Assembly: GCF_013394855.1 (NCBI RefSeq)
Contig: NZ_JABMLK010000002.1
Span: 1,612,001 to 1,676,000, forward strand
Direction: 5' to 3'
DNA: 64,000 nt
Source: Limnobaculum xujianqingii
Lineage (GTDB): Bacteria > Pseudomonadota > Gammaproteobacteria > Enterobacterales > Enterobacteriaceae
The position numbers were made by a program, and so were the translations under genes. The notes beneath the pieces were generated by a model. The model worked only from the letters and a program-made list of their open reading frames with translations, was not told where the DNA came from and did not search any database. Positions 1-9,035 of the stretch are shown piece after piece. How positions within the stretch are numbered: the stretch's first letter is position 1; each line of letters starts with the position of its first letter.

Positions 1-375
1 TATTTATGCGATTTGACATAAGAAAGTGTTAATCAAAATTGATTATGTTAATGAGAATGTTATTTTTTAGATGTTAATAATTATGTGGTTTACTTCATTG
101 ATTCGATTGTAATGACCTTTAGTAATATTTATAAAAAAAGTAATGCTAAAGTTTTATTTTTGTTTTTATCTATTCATTTTTTATTTTCTTAACTTATATG
201 TACTTATAAAAAATAAGCGATATCCGTCTTTTTTAGGATAAGAAACCTGTGGATTTATTAACCAATTATAGGGAAAATATTCTCAATCCAATAAGTGTAC
301 GAATACGTTAACTATTTCCCGGCTATTCGGGTTGGTAGCTTATTGTTCCTATTTTATCCATAAGGTATTTGAATT
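1..375. other. AT-rich region upstream of gspC
   Basis: No coding frame is convincing here. The stretch is strongly AT-rich and probably carries the promoter and leader of the gsp operon. A small dyad (CCCG at 328-331, CGGG at 338-341 region) precedes a GGTAG-containing segment at 334-341. The gspC ribosome site is the AAGGT at about 363-367. AT-rich promoters of this kind are often silenced by H-NS in enterobacteria, and the E. coli gsp operon is known to be; that is an inference here. Confidence 0.4.
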
Positions 376-1152
376 ATGCAGATTAATATCATTAATAAAT
401 ACACTATTCCGGCACTGATTCTGGGGTTCTGTGGCCTTGGGGCGTTTCAGGCTTACCACACTTATGATAGTCATAAAAACTACACATTAAACAGCAATAT
501 CAAACACGCTGCACATAAAGTAAAAAAGGTGGAAGAAGCTATGCCAGTGACTCTGGCCTTGTTTAATGCACCACAAAAAGCTGCACCAGGTGCAGTCAAA
601 AAGGCCCCTTTAGTACTGGATATCAGCGCTATTGTATATAGCAGTAAGCCTGGATTATCCATTGCTACTGTTAATCAGGGCGGAAAGCAGATCAGCTATC
701 GTGAAGGTGAGAAACTACAGGGTTATGATGATGCCTGGATTGATTCAATTGAAAAAGACAGCATTCAGATTCGCGATAAAGGTGATATAGAAACCGTCCA
801 ATTAAAAAATCCTGATTATATTAAAGGTATTGATACCACTCGTATATTACCGGTAAAAGATACTAAATTAGTTGAGAATTATTTGGGCGATTATTTTATT
901 TTGGGACCTGAATATAAATCATCAGATAAATTAGTAGGTTTAAAAATTACACCTAAATCTGCTTCTGATATTTTTAAAAAAGCGGGTCTTAACCCTGGGG
1001 ATATAGTTGTAAAAATAAACTCTAATGATGTAACAGGAAATAAAGAAATAAAAACTGTTATTGACCAATGGGCTAAGTTAGATTCTGCAAACATTACGAT
1101 TAAGCGCGGTGGCGAAGATAAAAACATTCATCTAGATTTACAAATACTGTGA
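376..1152 (+). CDS. gspC: Type II secretion system protein GspC
   Basis: GspC is the inner-membrane clamp of the type II secretion system; its periplasmic part links the inner-membrane platform to the GspD secretin. The 258-residue protein has one N-terminal membrane anchor (about residues 10-27), a homology region near residues 75-150 (DISAIVYSS, then YREGEKLQGY) and a C-terminal PDZ-like domain (AGLNPGDIVVKINSNDV, about 205-222). Family members are usually 270-300 residues, so this is a normal to slightly short form. It opens a co-directional operon that runs unbroken to gspO, with gspD starting 22 bases downstream. An AAGGT ribosome site sits just before the ATG. Confidence 0.93.
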   Translation: MQINIINKYTIPALILGFCGLGAFQAYHTYDSHKNYTLNSNIKHAAHKVKKVEEAMPVTLALFNAPQKAAPGAVKKAPLVLDISAIVYSSKPGLSIATVNQGGKQISYREGEKLQGYDDAWIDSIEKDSIQIRDKGDIETVQLKNPDYIKGIDTTRILPVKDTKLVENYLGDYFILGPEYKSSDKLVGLKITPKSASDIFKKAGLNPGDIVVKINSNDVTGNKEIKTVIDQWAKLDSANITIKRGGEDKNIHLDLQIL

Positions 1153-1174
1153 CCCTATATGAATTAAAACTAAT

Positions 1175-3199
1175 ATGAAAAGAAAAATCTGCGCTCGCTC
1201 AGTGCTCGCATTATTGTTTTTATATTCCGGGCATTTAATCGCGGCTGATTTCAGTGCTAATTTTAAAGATACTGATATCAGAGAATTTATTGATGTTGCC
1301 AGCAGAAATTTAAATAAAACAATTTTAGTTGATCCGGCAGTTCAGGGAAAAGTATCAGTAAGAACCTATGATCTTCTTACTGAAGAGCAATATTATCAGT
1401 TTTTTCTTAGCGTATTAGATTTATATGGTTTTTCGGCTATTCCGATGGATAACGGCATGATTAAAATTGTCCGTTCATCGACCGCGAAAACCGCAGGTGT
1501 ACCTGTTGCAGATACTGCCAATCCGGGAAAGGGTGATGAAATTATTACCCGGGTTGTTCAAATGGAAAACGTACCCGTCAGGGATTTAGCTCCTTTATTA
1601 CGCCAGCTTAATGATGCTTCCGGCGTGGGTAACGTAGTGAATTATGAACCGTCGAACGTTCTGTTACTGACGGGAAAAGCCTCTTCTATTAATCGCCTGG
1701 TGGATTTAGTTCACCGGGTTGATGCTTCAGGCGTACAGCAAAGAGAAACCATTCCTTTGCAATATGGTTCCGCCAAAGAAATTTCCGACATGCTCAATAA
1801 TCTGAGCAATGAAGAACAGAAAGGCCAAAGTGCCCCACAGTTAACTGCAAAAGTGGTTGCCGATACGCGTACCAATACTTTGGTATTAAGTGGCTCATCT
1901 CAGGCGCGGGAGAAAACTCGTAACCTGATTAAAAAGCTGGATCGCAACGAAAACAGCCAGGGAAATACCCGAGTTTTTTATCTTAAATACGCGAATGCCG
2001 TTAAGATTGCCGCCGTGTTAACCGGTATTGGCGATAAAGTACAAGCGGATAAAGGGGGAGCCAAAGGGGCGGCCTCATTGTCCAGTAAAAACGATCTGAA
2101 TATCACCGCCGATGAGCAAACGAACTCGCTGGTGATTACCGCACAGCCTGATGTGATGCAGTCATTGTCACAAGTGATTGCTAAGCTGGATATTCGCCGG
2201 GCGCAGGTACTGGTTGAAGCCATCATTGTTGAAGTTCAGGATGGCGCAGGTCTGAATCTGGGGGTGCAGTGGGCGACATCTCATGGTATTTCGCAATTTA
2301 CCAATACGGGTATTCCTATTTTCACCGCGAAACGCGGTGAAGAACAATACGATATTGATGGTCGATTTACTGCCACCAATCCATTAACCGGGGTATTGGG
2401 AGGCTATAACGGATTAGCAACCGGCTTCTTTAATGGTGATTTCGGCGCTTTGTTAACTGCATTAGCTTCCGATAATAAGAGCGATATCTTATCAACGCCA
2501 AGCGTGGTTACGCTGGATAACCGTGAAGCTTCATTTAACGTAGGTCAGGATGTTCCGGTTCTGTCTGGTTCTCAATCTAATACCTCCGGGGATAACGTAT
2601 TCAGTACGGTCGAACGTAAAACTGTAGGTACCAAACTGAAAGTGACTCCGCTGATCAACGATGACAACTCAGTTCAAATGAAAATTGAACAAGAGGTTTC
2701 CAGTGTTGATCCAACATCGGCTCAAAGTACTTTAGGGCCAACTTTTAACACCAGAACTATCAATAACGAAGTTTTGGTTCGCAGCGGCCAAACCGTTGTA
2801 CTGGGTGGATTGGTTGAAGATTTTACTACCCAAACTGTATCTAAGGTTCCGCTATTGGGTGATATCCCTTTAATCGGCCAACTGTTCCGCAGTACTTCTA
2901 ATACCAAAGCCAAAAGAAACCTGATGGTCTTTATTCGTCCTACGGTTATTCGTAGCGATGCTGACTATAACTACAGCTCAAAAGTGAAATACAACAAGAG
3001 CCGTGAAGATCAGCAGTATCGGATTGAAGAGAACAAGATAGGTATCATTCCGCCGATCGATCCGAAAGTCCTGCCTGAATATCCGGACCACTTGTCTCCA
3101 GGAACGTTAGGCGGCACGGGAACTGACGAAACAACTCAACCGATGGTGCCAGCAGCGACAACGCCAGCACCACGTGGACGTAATCCATTTCGCGACTAA
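1175..3199 (+). CDS. gspD: Type II secretion system secretin GspD
   Basis: GspD forms the outer-membrane secretin channel through which folded exoproteins leave the periplasm. The 674 residues start with a Sec signal peptide (cleavage probably after LIAA, about residue 25), then the N0 domain (DFSANFKDTDIREFIDVA), several N1-N3 ring domains, and the secretin core with the gate segment and the conserved VPLLGDIPLIGQLFRS motif near residue 570. The C-terminus is a Pro/Thr-rich tail ending in RNPFRD, where a pilotin might bind; no gspS or aspS pilotin gene is present in the window. Spacing to gspC and gspE is about 20 bases on each side. Confidence 0.97.
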   Translation: MKRKICARSVLALLFLYSGHLIAADFSANFKDTDIREFIDVASRNLNKTILVDPAVQGKVSVRTYDLLTEEQYYQFFLSVLDLYGFSAIPMDNGMIKIVRSSTAKTAGVPVADTANPGKGDEIITRVVQMENVPVRDLAPLLRQLNDASGVGNVVNYEPSNVLLLTGKASSINRLVDLVHRVDASGVQQRETIPLQYGSAKEISDMLNNLSNEEQKGQSAPQLTAKVVADTRTNTLVLSGSSQAREKTRNLIKKLDRNENSQGNTRVFYLKYANAVKIAAVLTGIGDKVQADKGGAKGAASLSSKNDLNITADEQTNSLVITAQPDVMQSLSQVIAKLDIRRAQVLVEAIIVEVQDGAGLNLGVQWATSHGISQFTNTGIPIFTAKRGEEQYDIDGRFTATNPLTGVLGGYNGLATGFFNGDFGALLTALASDNKSDILSTPSVVTLDNREASFNVGQDVPVLSGSQSNTSGDNVFSTVERKTVGTKLKVTPLINDDNSVQMKIEQEVSSVDPTSAQSTLGPTFNTRTINNEVLVRSGQTVVLGGLVEDFTTQTVSKVPLLGDIPLIGQLFRSTSNTKAKRNLMVFIRPTVIRSDADYNYSSKVKYNKSREDQQYRIEENKIGIIPPIDPKVLPEYPDHLSPGTLGGTGTDETTQPMVPAATTPAPRGRNPFRD

Positions 3200-3218
3200 A
3201 TAGTAGAAGGCGGATGAT

Positions 3219-4703
3219 ATGGAAACTTCGAGCAAAGACTTCAGTTCCTATAGCTATGCCAAAGAGAATGGAATTCTGTTGGATCAAGGCGAAGTTTACC
3301 TGCGTGAAGATACGCCTTTACAGGCGTTACTGGAGATGCGGCGTATACAGGAACAGGCATTTACCCCCATTACGCTAACGGTTGAAGCGTTTGATGAACG
3401 TTTGTCGCGAGTCTGGCAGCAGGGGAGCGGCATGTCTCAGCAGATGGTCGATGATATGGATGGTGATATCGACTTAATGGCACTGACGGAAGAGATCCCG
3501 GATAGTGAAGATTTGCTGGATAGTGACGAAAATTCACCGGTTATTCGTCTGATCAACGCCATATTAAGTGAAGCGGTTAAAGAAGGTGCTTCGGATATTC
3601 ATATCGAAACCTTTGAGCGTACTTTAAGTATTCGTTTTCGGGTGGATGGTTTGTTACATCCGGTTTTACAGCCAGCCAGAAAGTTAGCTCCGCTGTTGGT
3701 TTCCCGTATTAAAGTTATGGCCAAGCTGGATATTGCTGAAAAACGGCTGCCGCAGGATGGTCGTATCTCTCTGCGTATTGGTCGTAAAGCCATTGATGTT
3801 CGGGTATCGACCATTCCTTCACAATATGGTGAGCGTGTGGTTATGCGTTTATTGGATAAAAACAATATGCGTATGGACCTGGGACAACTGGGGCTGGCGG
3901 ATGACGATCGGGAACACCTGGAAGGATTGATCGCTAAACCTCATGGTATTTTGTTAGTTACCGGGCCGACAGGTTCAGGCAAGAGTACCTCTCTGTATGC
4001 GGTGCTCTCTTCTCTCAACAGTTTTGAGCGCAATATCCTCACCGTAGAAGATCCTATCGAATATGAACTGGAAGGCGTTGGACAAACTCAGGTGAACCCC
4101 CGGGTTGAGATGACGTTTGCCCGTGGCCTGCGCGCTATTCTGCGTCAGGACCCTGATGTTGTCATGATCGGGGAAATTCGTGATAGCGAAACGGCGCAAA
4201 TTGCGGTGCAGGCATCGTTAACCGGTCACCTGGTTATGTCCACACTTCACACCAACAGTGCATGCGGTGCCGTTACGCGTTTACGGGACATGGGACTGGA
4301 ATCGTTTCTGATCGGATCTTCATTATTAGGGGTTATTGCACAACGTCTGGTGCGTCGGCTTTGTAAACATTGCCGCACTACTTCTGAACTCTCCGCAAGA
4401 GAAAAAGCGATGTATAGCTTTTTAGCTCAACCGCCGGAGGTGATTTACCGTGCCGTTGGCTGTGAGCATTGTCGTGACAGTGGCTATCAGGGGCGTGCCG
4501 GTATCCATGAGTTTCTGGTGATGAATACCGAATTACGTCGCGCCATTAACGATAATCTGGATGAAATGACACTGGACGATATATTACGCAAACATACCCG
4601 AAGCCTGCGGCAGAACGGATTATTAAAAGTTATCAGCGGTGAAACTTCAATTGAAGAAGTAATACGCGTCACTGCTGAACAAAACGAATCCGGAGAAGCA
4701 TAA
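3219..4703 (+). CDS. gspE: Type II secretion ATPase GspE
   Basis: GspE is the cytoplasmic hexameric ATPase that powers pseudopilus assembly. In the 494 residues an N-terminal GspL-binding region is followed by the Walker A motif GPTGSGKST (residues 249-257), an Asp box (TVEDPIEYE), a Walker B region ([12 protein letters not shown]) and a His box ([12 protein letters not shown]). The zinc-binding tetracysteine element CKHC...CEHC that is typical of GspE lies near residues 385-416. The gene starts after an AGAAGGCGG ribosome site and its stop overlaps the gspF start, which suggests translational coupling. Confidence 0.97.
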   Translation: METSSKDFSSYSYAKENGILLDQGEVYLREDTPLQALLEMRRIQEQAFTPITLTVEAFDERLSRVWQQGSGMSQQMVDDMDGDIDLMALTEEIPDSEDLLDSDENSPVIRLINAILSEAVKEGASDIHIETFERTLSIRFRVDGLLHPVLQPARKLAPLLVSRIKVMAKLDIAEKRLPQDGRISLRIGRKAIDVRVSTIPSQYGERVVMRLLDKNNMRMDLGQLGLADDDREHLEGLIAKPHGILLVTGPTGSGKSTSLYAVLSSLNSFERNILTVEDPIEYELEGVGQTQVNPRVEMTFARGLRAILRQDPDVVMIGEIRDSETAQIAVQASLTGHLVMSTLHTNSACGAVTRLRDMGLESFLIGSSLLGVIAQRLVRRLCKHCRTTSELSAREKAMYSFLAQPPEVIYRAVGCEHCRDSGYQGRAGIHEFLVMNTELRRAINDNLDEMTLDDILRKHTRSLRQNGLLKVISGETSIEEVIRVTAEQNESGEA

Positions 4704-5911
4704 TGGCACATTACGCATGGCGGGCAACATTGCCAAACGGCAAAACCCAAAAAGGCACTTTGCAGGCAGATACGCCAAAGCAGGCTCGCCAGCAACTGCG
4801 TGAGCAGGGAATGACGCCAATCAGCATCGAAGAGACTAAAGCTGAGTCGGGCGGTAAAAAGTCGTTTTTTTCGCGCAAGATTTCCAGTAATTCACTGGCG
4901 CTATTCACCCGTCAGTTATCAACGTTGACCAACGCTGCATTGCCATTAGAAAGCGCACTGAAAGTTATCGCTCGTCAGACAGAAGATGAGGTGATGGCAA
5001 GAGCCATTGACGATATTCATGACAAAGTGGTGGAGGGCTACTCCCTTTCTGATGCTTTAGGCAATTACCCTCAGGCATTCGACAATTTGTATCGCACGTT
5101 GGTGACAGCTGGGGAAAAAACCGGTCATCTGGGGGAAGTGCTCGACAAACTGGCTGATTACAACGATCAGCGCCAACAGATGAAAAGTAAACTGACTCAG
5201 GCGATGGTGTATCCCATCACGCTAACAGTGGTGGCGACGACGGTTATTTGTATTCTGCTGGTGGCGGTTGTACCGCAGGTTATTGAACAGTTTACCCATA
5301 TGAAGCAGGAGCTACCGGTGACGACGCGGACGCTGATTGCCGTGAGTGACTTCTTACAGAACTACGGACTTTATATTTTAATCGCCATTATTGGCGCAGT
5401 GTTTGGATTCCGTACCTGGGTATCCAAAGGAAAAAACCGCCTGCGTTACCATAAATGGCTGGTGCGATCGGCGCCAATCAGCAAGCTGGTAAGGGCGATT
5501 AACAGCGCCCGCTATATTCGTACCCTCAGTATTTTACAAGCCAGTAGCGTTCCATTATTAGAAGCCATGAATATCTCGGTGGACGGGATAGAGAATCTTT
5601 ATGCCAGAGAGGTACTCTCCGAAGCGGCCGACAAGGTTCGTCAGGGGGCAACGCTGAACTCTTCTCTGGAGCAAACGCAACTATTTCCTCCGATGATGCT
5701 GTATATGGTGGCATCGGGAGAACAGAGTGGTGAGCTGGGGCCGCTGATGGAGCGCGCTGCAGATACTCAGGATAAGGCCCTTCAGCATCGCATTACATTA
5801 ACGTTAGCCGTTTTTGAACCCGCGTTGGTGATTACCATGGCGACTATTGTGCTGTTTATCGTCATGTCGATTTTACAACCGATTCTGCAACTTAATAACA
5901 TGGTGAGTTGA
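4703..5911 (+). CDS. gspF: Type II secretion inner-membrane platform protein GspF
   Basis: GspF is the polytopic inner-membrane protein that couples GspE to pseudopilin assembly. The 402-residue length is typical. There are two homologous T2SSF cytoplasmic domains (LFTRQLSTLTNAALPLESAL near residue 70 and YIRTLSILQASSVPLLEAM near residue 275), with membrane segments near residues 170-195, 220-242 and 370-395. The ATG overlaps the gspE stop by one base, and gspG follows after 7 bases. Confidence 0.97.
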   Translation: MAHYAWRATLPNGKTQKGTLQADTPKQARQQLREQGMTPISIEETKAESGGKKSFFSRKISSNSLALFTRQLSTLTNAALPLESALKVIARQTEDEVMARAIDDIHDKVVEGYSLSDALGNYPQAFDNLYRTLVTAGEKTGHLGEVLDKLADYNDQRQQMKSKLTQAMVYPITLTVVATTVICILLVAVVPQVIEQFTHMKQELPVTTRTLIAVSDFLQNYGLYILIAIIGAVFGFRTWVSKGKNRLRYHKWLVRSAPISKLVRAINSARYIRTLSILQASSVPLLEAMNISVDGIENLYAREVLSEAADKVRQGATLNSSLEQTQLFPPMMLYMVASGEQSGELGPLMERAADTQDKALQHRITLTLAVFEPALVITMATIVLFIVMSILQPILQLNNMVS

Positions 5912-5918
5912 ACATATC

Positions 5919-6395
5919 ATGAAAAATCAAATTGTTAATCAAGAGAGCGCACGGAGCCAGTCGGGTTTTACTCTGATGGAAATCATGGTGGTTATCGTTA
6001 TTTTGGGCGTTTTAGCCAGTTTAGTCATCCCTAACCTGATGGGAAACAAAGAGCGTGCGGACCGACAAAAAGCGGTGAGTGATATCGTCGCGTTGGAAAA
6101 TACCCTTGATATGTACAAGCTGGATAACGGACGTTATCCAACCTCTGAACAGGGCCTTAAAGCGCTGGTCACCAAGCCTGAGCTGCAGCCGGTGCCTAAA
6201 AATTATCGTTCAGATGGCTATATTCGTCGTCTGCCGACCGACCCGTGGAACAATGACTATTTAATTGTGAGCCCGGGAGAACATGGTCCAATTGATGTGT
6301 TCTCTGTTGGTCCGGATGGTGAGGCAAATACCGCCGATGATGTCACCAACTGGGATATGGATAAGAAAACTGAAGCTGAACCGGGACAAAAATAA
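5919..6395 (+). CDS. gspG: Major pseudopilin GspG
   Basis: GspG is the major subunit of the type II secretion pseudopilus. The 158 residues carry the type III (prepilin) signal with Gly16 just before Phe17 (SGFTLMEIMVVIVILGVLAS), the +5 glutamate at residue 21 and the hydrophobic stem helix. The C-terminal part has the calcium-loop style DPWNNDY and the DVFSVGPDGE segment of GspG proteins. It would be cleaved and N-methylated by GspO encoded at the end of the operon. Its stop overlaps the gspH start (TAATG). Confidence 0.97.
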   Translation: MKNQIVNQESARSQSGFTLMEIMVVIVILGVLASLVIPNLMGNKERADRQKAVSDIVALENTLDMYKLDNGRYPTSEQGLKALVTKPELQPVPKNYRSDGYIRRLPTDPWNNDYLIVSPGEHGPIDVFSVGPDGEANTADDVTNWDMDKKTEAEPGQK

Positions 6396-6940
6396 TGTCC
6401 AGCCATCGCTCCCGCGGTTTTACGCTACTTGAAGTCATGCTAACGCTGGTGATTTTTGCCATCAGCGCCACCATTGTGGTGATGACATTACCTTCAAAAA
6501 GCGGGCCGGGAGTGTTTGGCGAACAGTTTAAGACACTGGTGGATTACGGTTCAAGTAAGGCTGTTATGGAGGGAAGCATCGTGGGCCTGACGCTAACCTA
6601 TCAGGAATATCAGTTGATGATTCTGAAAGGAAACGGCGAGGGGGCACAGGATAGCCTGCAATGGCAGCCCCTGGTGGCGGGGCGTATCACCACCAAAGGT
6701 GAGTTTCCGGAGGGTCTGCGCGTCACTATCGAGCCGCAGAAAATGGCACTGAGTTTAAACGATCCTCCACAAATTATTTTTTTACCGGACGGTGAGATTA
6801 GTTTATTCAGACTGACATTCGAGGGAGAGGACAGAAAAGATGTCTATTCTGTGGTCTCTCAAGGGGCATCGCCGGTTGAGGTGGTGAACGGCTACGGTAA
6901 CGAAGCTAAAGAGGCAAAAGATGAGAAAGAAGCGCAATGA
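6395..6940 (+). CDS. gspH: Minor pseudopilin GspH
   Basis: GspH is a minor pseudopilin. The prepilin signal is short and clear: Arg-rich leader, Gly8 before Phe9 (RGFTLLEVMLTLVIFAIS) and Glu13 at +5. The globular region ends with an acidic/lysine-rich tail. The 181 residues fit the family. Overlaps tie it to gspG (start inside its stop) and gspI (20 bases). Confidence 0.93.
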   Translation: MSSHRSRGFTLLEVMLTLVIFAISATIVVMTLPSKSGPGVFGEQFKTLVDYGSSKAVMEGSIVGLTLTYQEYQLMILKGNGEGAQDSLQWQPLVAGRITTKGEFPEGLRVTIEPQKMALSLNDPPQIIFLPDGEISLFRLTFEGEDRKDVYSVVSQGASPVEVVNGYGNEAKEAKDEKEAQ

Positions 6941-7298
6941 GCTAGGCATGACTCTGCTGGAAGTCATGGTGGCCATGGCTATTTTCTCTTGTGCAGCGTT
7001 AGCTCTGATGAATACCGTCACCGTCAGCAGTCACTACACACTACAGTTGGGCGAAACGTTACGCGCCAGTTGGGTGGCGGAAAACCAGATGGCGGAGGCG
7101 CGACTAACCCGCCGTACCTTTACCGATCAACCCAGCGGTAATGAAGAGATTGGGGGGCAAACCTGGTACTGGCAGGCGCGATTAGCGCAGATGCCGTCCG
7201 GTGTAAAAGTGAATGAAGTGATCGTCTTCCGTGAAGGTGAAGAAGAACATCCGCTGGTTACACTGCGTGATGCTTCACTGGCCGGAGATATAAAATGA
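6921..7298 (+). CDS. gspI: Minor pseudopilin GspI
   Basis: GspI nucleates the pseudopilus tip together with GspJ and GspK. The prepilin motif is Gly9 before Met10 (LGMTLLEVMVAMAIFSCAAL) with Glu14 at +5. The 125-residue length is normal. The start lies inside the end of gspH and the stop overlaps gspJ (ATGA), so the minor pseudopilins are translationally coupled. Confidence 0.95.
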   Translation: MRKKRNELGMTLLEVMVAMAIFSCAALALMNTVTVSSHYTLQLGETLRASWVAENQMAEARLTRRTFTDQPSGNEEIGGQTWYWQARLAQMPSGVKVNEVIVFREGEEEHPLVTLRDASLAGDIK

Positions 7299-8014
7299 AC
7301 GCTTTAAAGCGCGTGCGCCAGCAAGGATTCACCATGATGGAGGTGATTATTGCGCTGGTGATCTTTGCCATGATCAGCATGATGGCCTGGCAAATATTAA
7401 ACGGTTCCATGAGTAATTCAGCCGTATCGGACGCGCAATCGGCCCGGTTTAACCAGTTACAAATGACTTATAGCCGATTGGAACGTGATTTTTCGCAGGC
7501 GATGCCTCGCGCCCCGGTTGGCAGTAGTGCGGCGTTTCAATTACGAGACGGCATCTTGGTTCTGACCACTCAGGACAGCGTAGCCAGTCTGGGAAATCCG
7601 CAAAGTGCGGATCTGATACGGGTTTCATGGTGGCTGAAAGATAATCAGGTTTATCGTGGCATTGCCTCGGTACTGGATGGTGCCAGCCCTGCTGACTGGA
7701 CCAGGATCCCAATGATCGATCGGGTAAAAAAGATGGATTGGCGCTTTTTTAATACCGACTGGCAACCCCAGTGGGAAGAAGCGGAAATGATACCCAAAGG
7801 TATCGAGCTGACGTTAACACTGGAAGACGATACGAAATGGCGTTGGGTGTTTATGACTCCTGGCAACTGGCCTAAGGGCGGCACTTCAAGCATTCAGGGG
7901 ACTGATGAAAACGCTCCTAATGCGGGTGAGCAAAAACCGGATGCGGATAAGCCAGGAGAAACAGCAACGCCAGTGCAAGGCGACAGTTCACCGAATGCAG
8001 GAAGTGCTAAATGA
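7295..8014 (+). CDS. gspJ: Minor pseudopilin GspJ
   Basis: GspJ is a minor pseudopilin of the tip complex. It has Gly11 before Phe12 (QGFTMMEVIIALVIFAMISM) and Glu16 at +5. The 239 residues are longer than many homologues because of a low-complexity Pro/Gly/Asp-rich tail after about residue 195 (following the conserved TPGNWPKGG). The ATG overlaps the gspI stop and the gspK start overlaps its own stop. Confidence 0.95.
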   Translation: MNALKRVRQQGFTMMEVIIALVIFAMISMMAWQILNGSMSNSAVSDAQSARFNQLQMTYSRLERDFSQAMPRAPVGSSAAFQLRDGILVLTTQDSVASLGNPQSADLIRVSWWLKDNQVYRGIASVLDGASPADWTRIPMIDRVKKMDWRFFNTDWQPQWEEAEMIPKGIELTLTLEDDTKWRWVFMTPGNWPKGGTSSIQGTDENAPNAGEQKPDADKPGETATPVQGDSSPNAGSAK

Positions 8015-9021
8015 ATAGCGCATCCAAACGGCGTCAGCGAGGTGTTGCTCTGCTAGTGGTACTGATTCTGTTGGTATTAATGTCGGTGCTGGCTGCCCGT
8101 ATTAGCCAACAGTTTACGAGAAACCTGCAGAAGATTCAGTTTCAACTGGGCCAGCAAACTTTACGTTGGAATTCTGATGCTGCAGTACAGCTGGCGATTA
8201 GCCGGTTGGGCGATGACTTAGCCGATGGAAAAAAGCCCAGCTCACTGGATCAGTCCTGGGCTCAGCCAATAAACGTAAAAACGGAAGATTACCAGTTAGA
8301 CAGTCAGGTGTTTGATGCGCAAACCTGTTTTAACGTCAATAGCCTGCTGGCACCGGATAACAGTACGGTTTCCCCTCTGCCAGGAGAAAAGGCGATGACG
8401 CAAAAAGTGGTGGAATATCTGATGACCAGCGCGGGGATTAACCCGGCAACGGCTGAAACGCTATTTAACGAACTGACGGTGTATTTAGGCATCGATAGCG
8501 GCAGTGATAACAGTAAAGCCAGTTCGGCGGCGGAAGCTTTCAAAGCTCTGCAACCGCCAAGAGTACCGGCTAAGCAGATGATGTACTCCATCAGTGAACT
8601 GAAGCTATTGCCAGGGTTTCCGGTGGAGTCCTATACCAGATTGAGCAAATTGCTTTGTGCATTACCCAATACCAAAACCAAAGTGAATATTAATTCACTA
8701 ACGGAGCAGCAGGCCCCACTGCTTTCAGGATTATTTTTAGGCGAGCTGACGGTTGATGATGCCAGCCAATTGATTAGCAAGCGACCTGATAGCGGATGGG
8801 AAACTATTGAAGCATTCAGAGATCAGTTGGAGAAGCAGTTCCCGGTGGAAGGTAAAGAAGCCTCTGCTGATAGTTATATGACGGTGAACAGTAATTTTTT
8901 CATCGTTTATACCACCGGGCGTACGGACAATCTGACTCTGCGATTTGTTGATAATTTGTACCTAGATGAAGAGACCAGAGAGGCCAGCCGCTGGTTACAT
9001 CGATATCGAACTATTGAGTAG
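8011..9021 (+). CDS. gspK: Minor pseudopilin GspK
   Basis: GspK is the large minor pseudopilin capping the pseudopilus. The leader ends at Gly11 (QRGVALLVVLILLVLMSVLA) and, as is typical of GspK, the +5 glutamate is absent. The 336 residues contain the GspK-specific globular insert, with the conserved CFNVNSL and VNINSLTE motifs. It lies in the coupled run gspG-H-I-J-K; gspL begins 14 bases after its stop. Confidence 0.95.
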   Translation: MNSASKRRQRGVALLVVLILLVLMSVLAARISQQFTRNLQKIQFQLGQQTLRWNSDAAVQLAISRLGDDLADGKKPSSLDQSWAQPINVKTEDYQLDSQVFDAQTCFNVNSLLAPDNSTVSPLPGEKAMTQKVVEYLMTSAGINPATAETLFNELTVYLGIDSGSDNSKASSAAEAFKALQPPRVPAKQMMYSISELKLLPGFPVESYTRLSKLLCALPNTKTKVNINSLTEQQAPLLSGLFLGELTVDDASQLISKRPDSGWETIEAFRDQLEKQFPVEGKEASADSYMTVNSNFFIVYTTGRTDNLTLRFVDNLYLDEETREASRWLHRYRTIE

Positions 9022-9035
9022 TAGGGATATTCATA

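Noticed and set aside
1978..2913. Minus-strand frames inside gspD
   Set aside because: They are overlapped by a full-length secretin gene on the plus strand.
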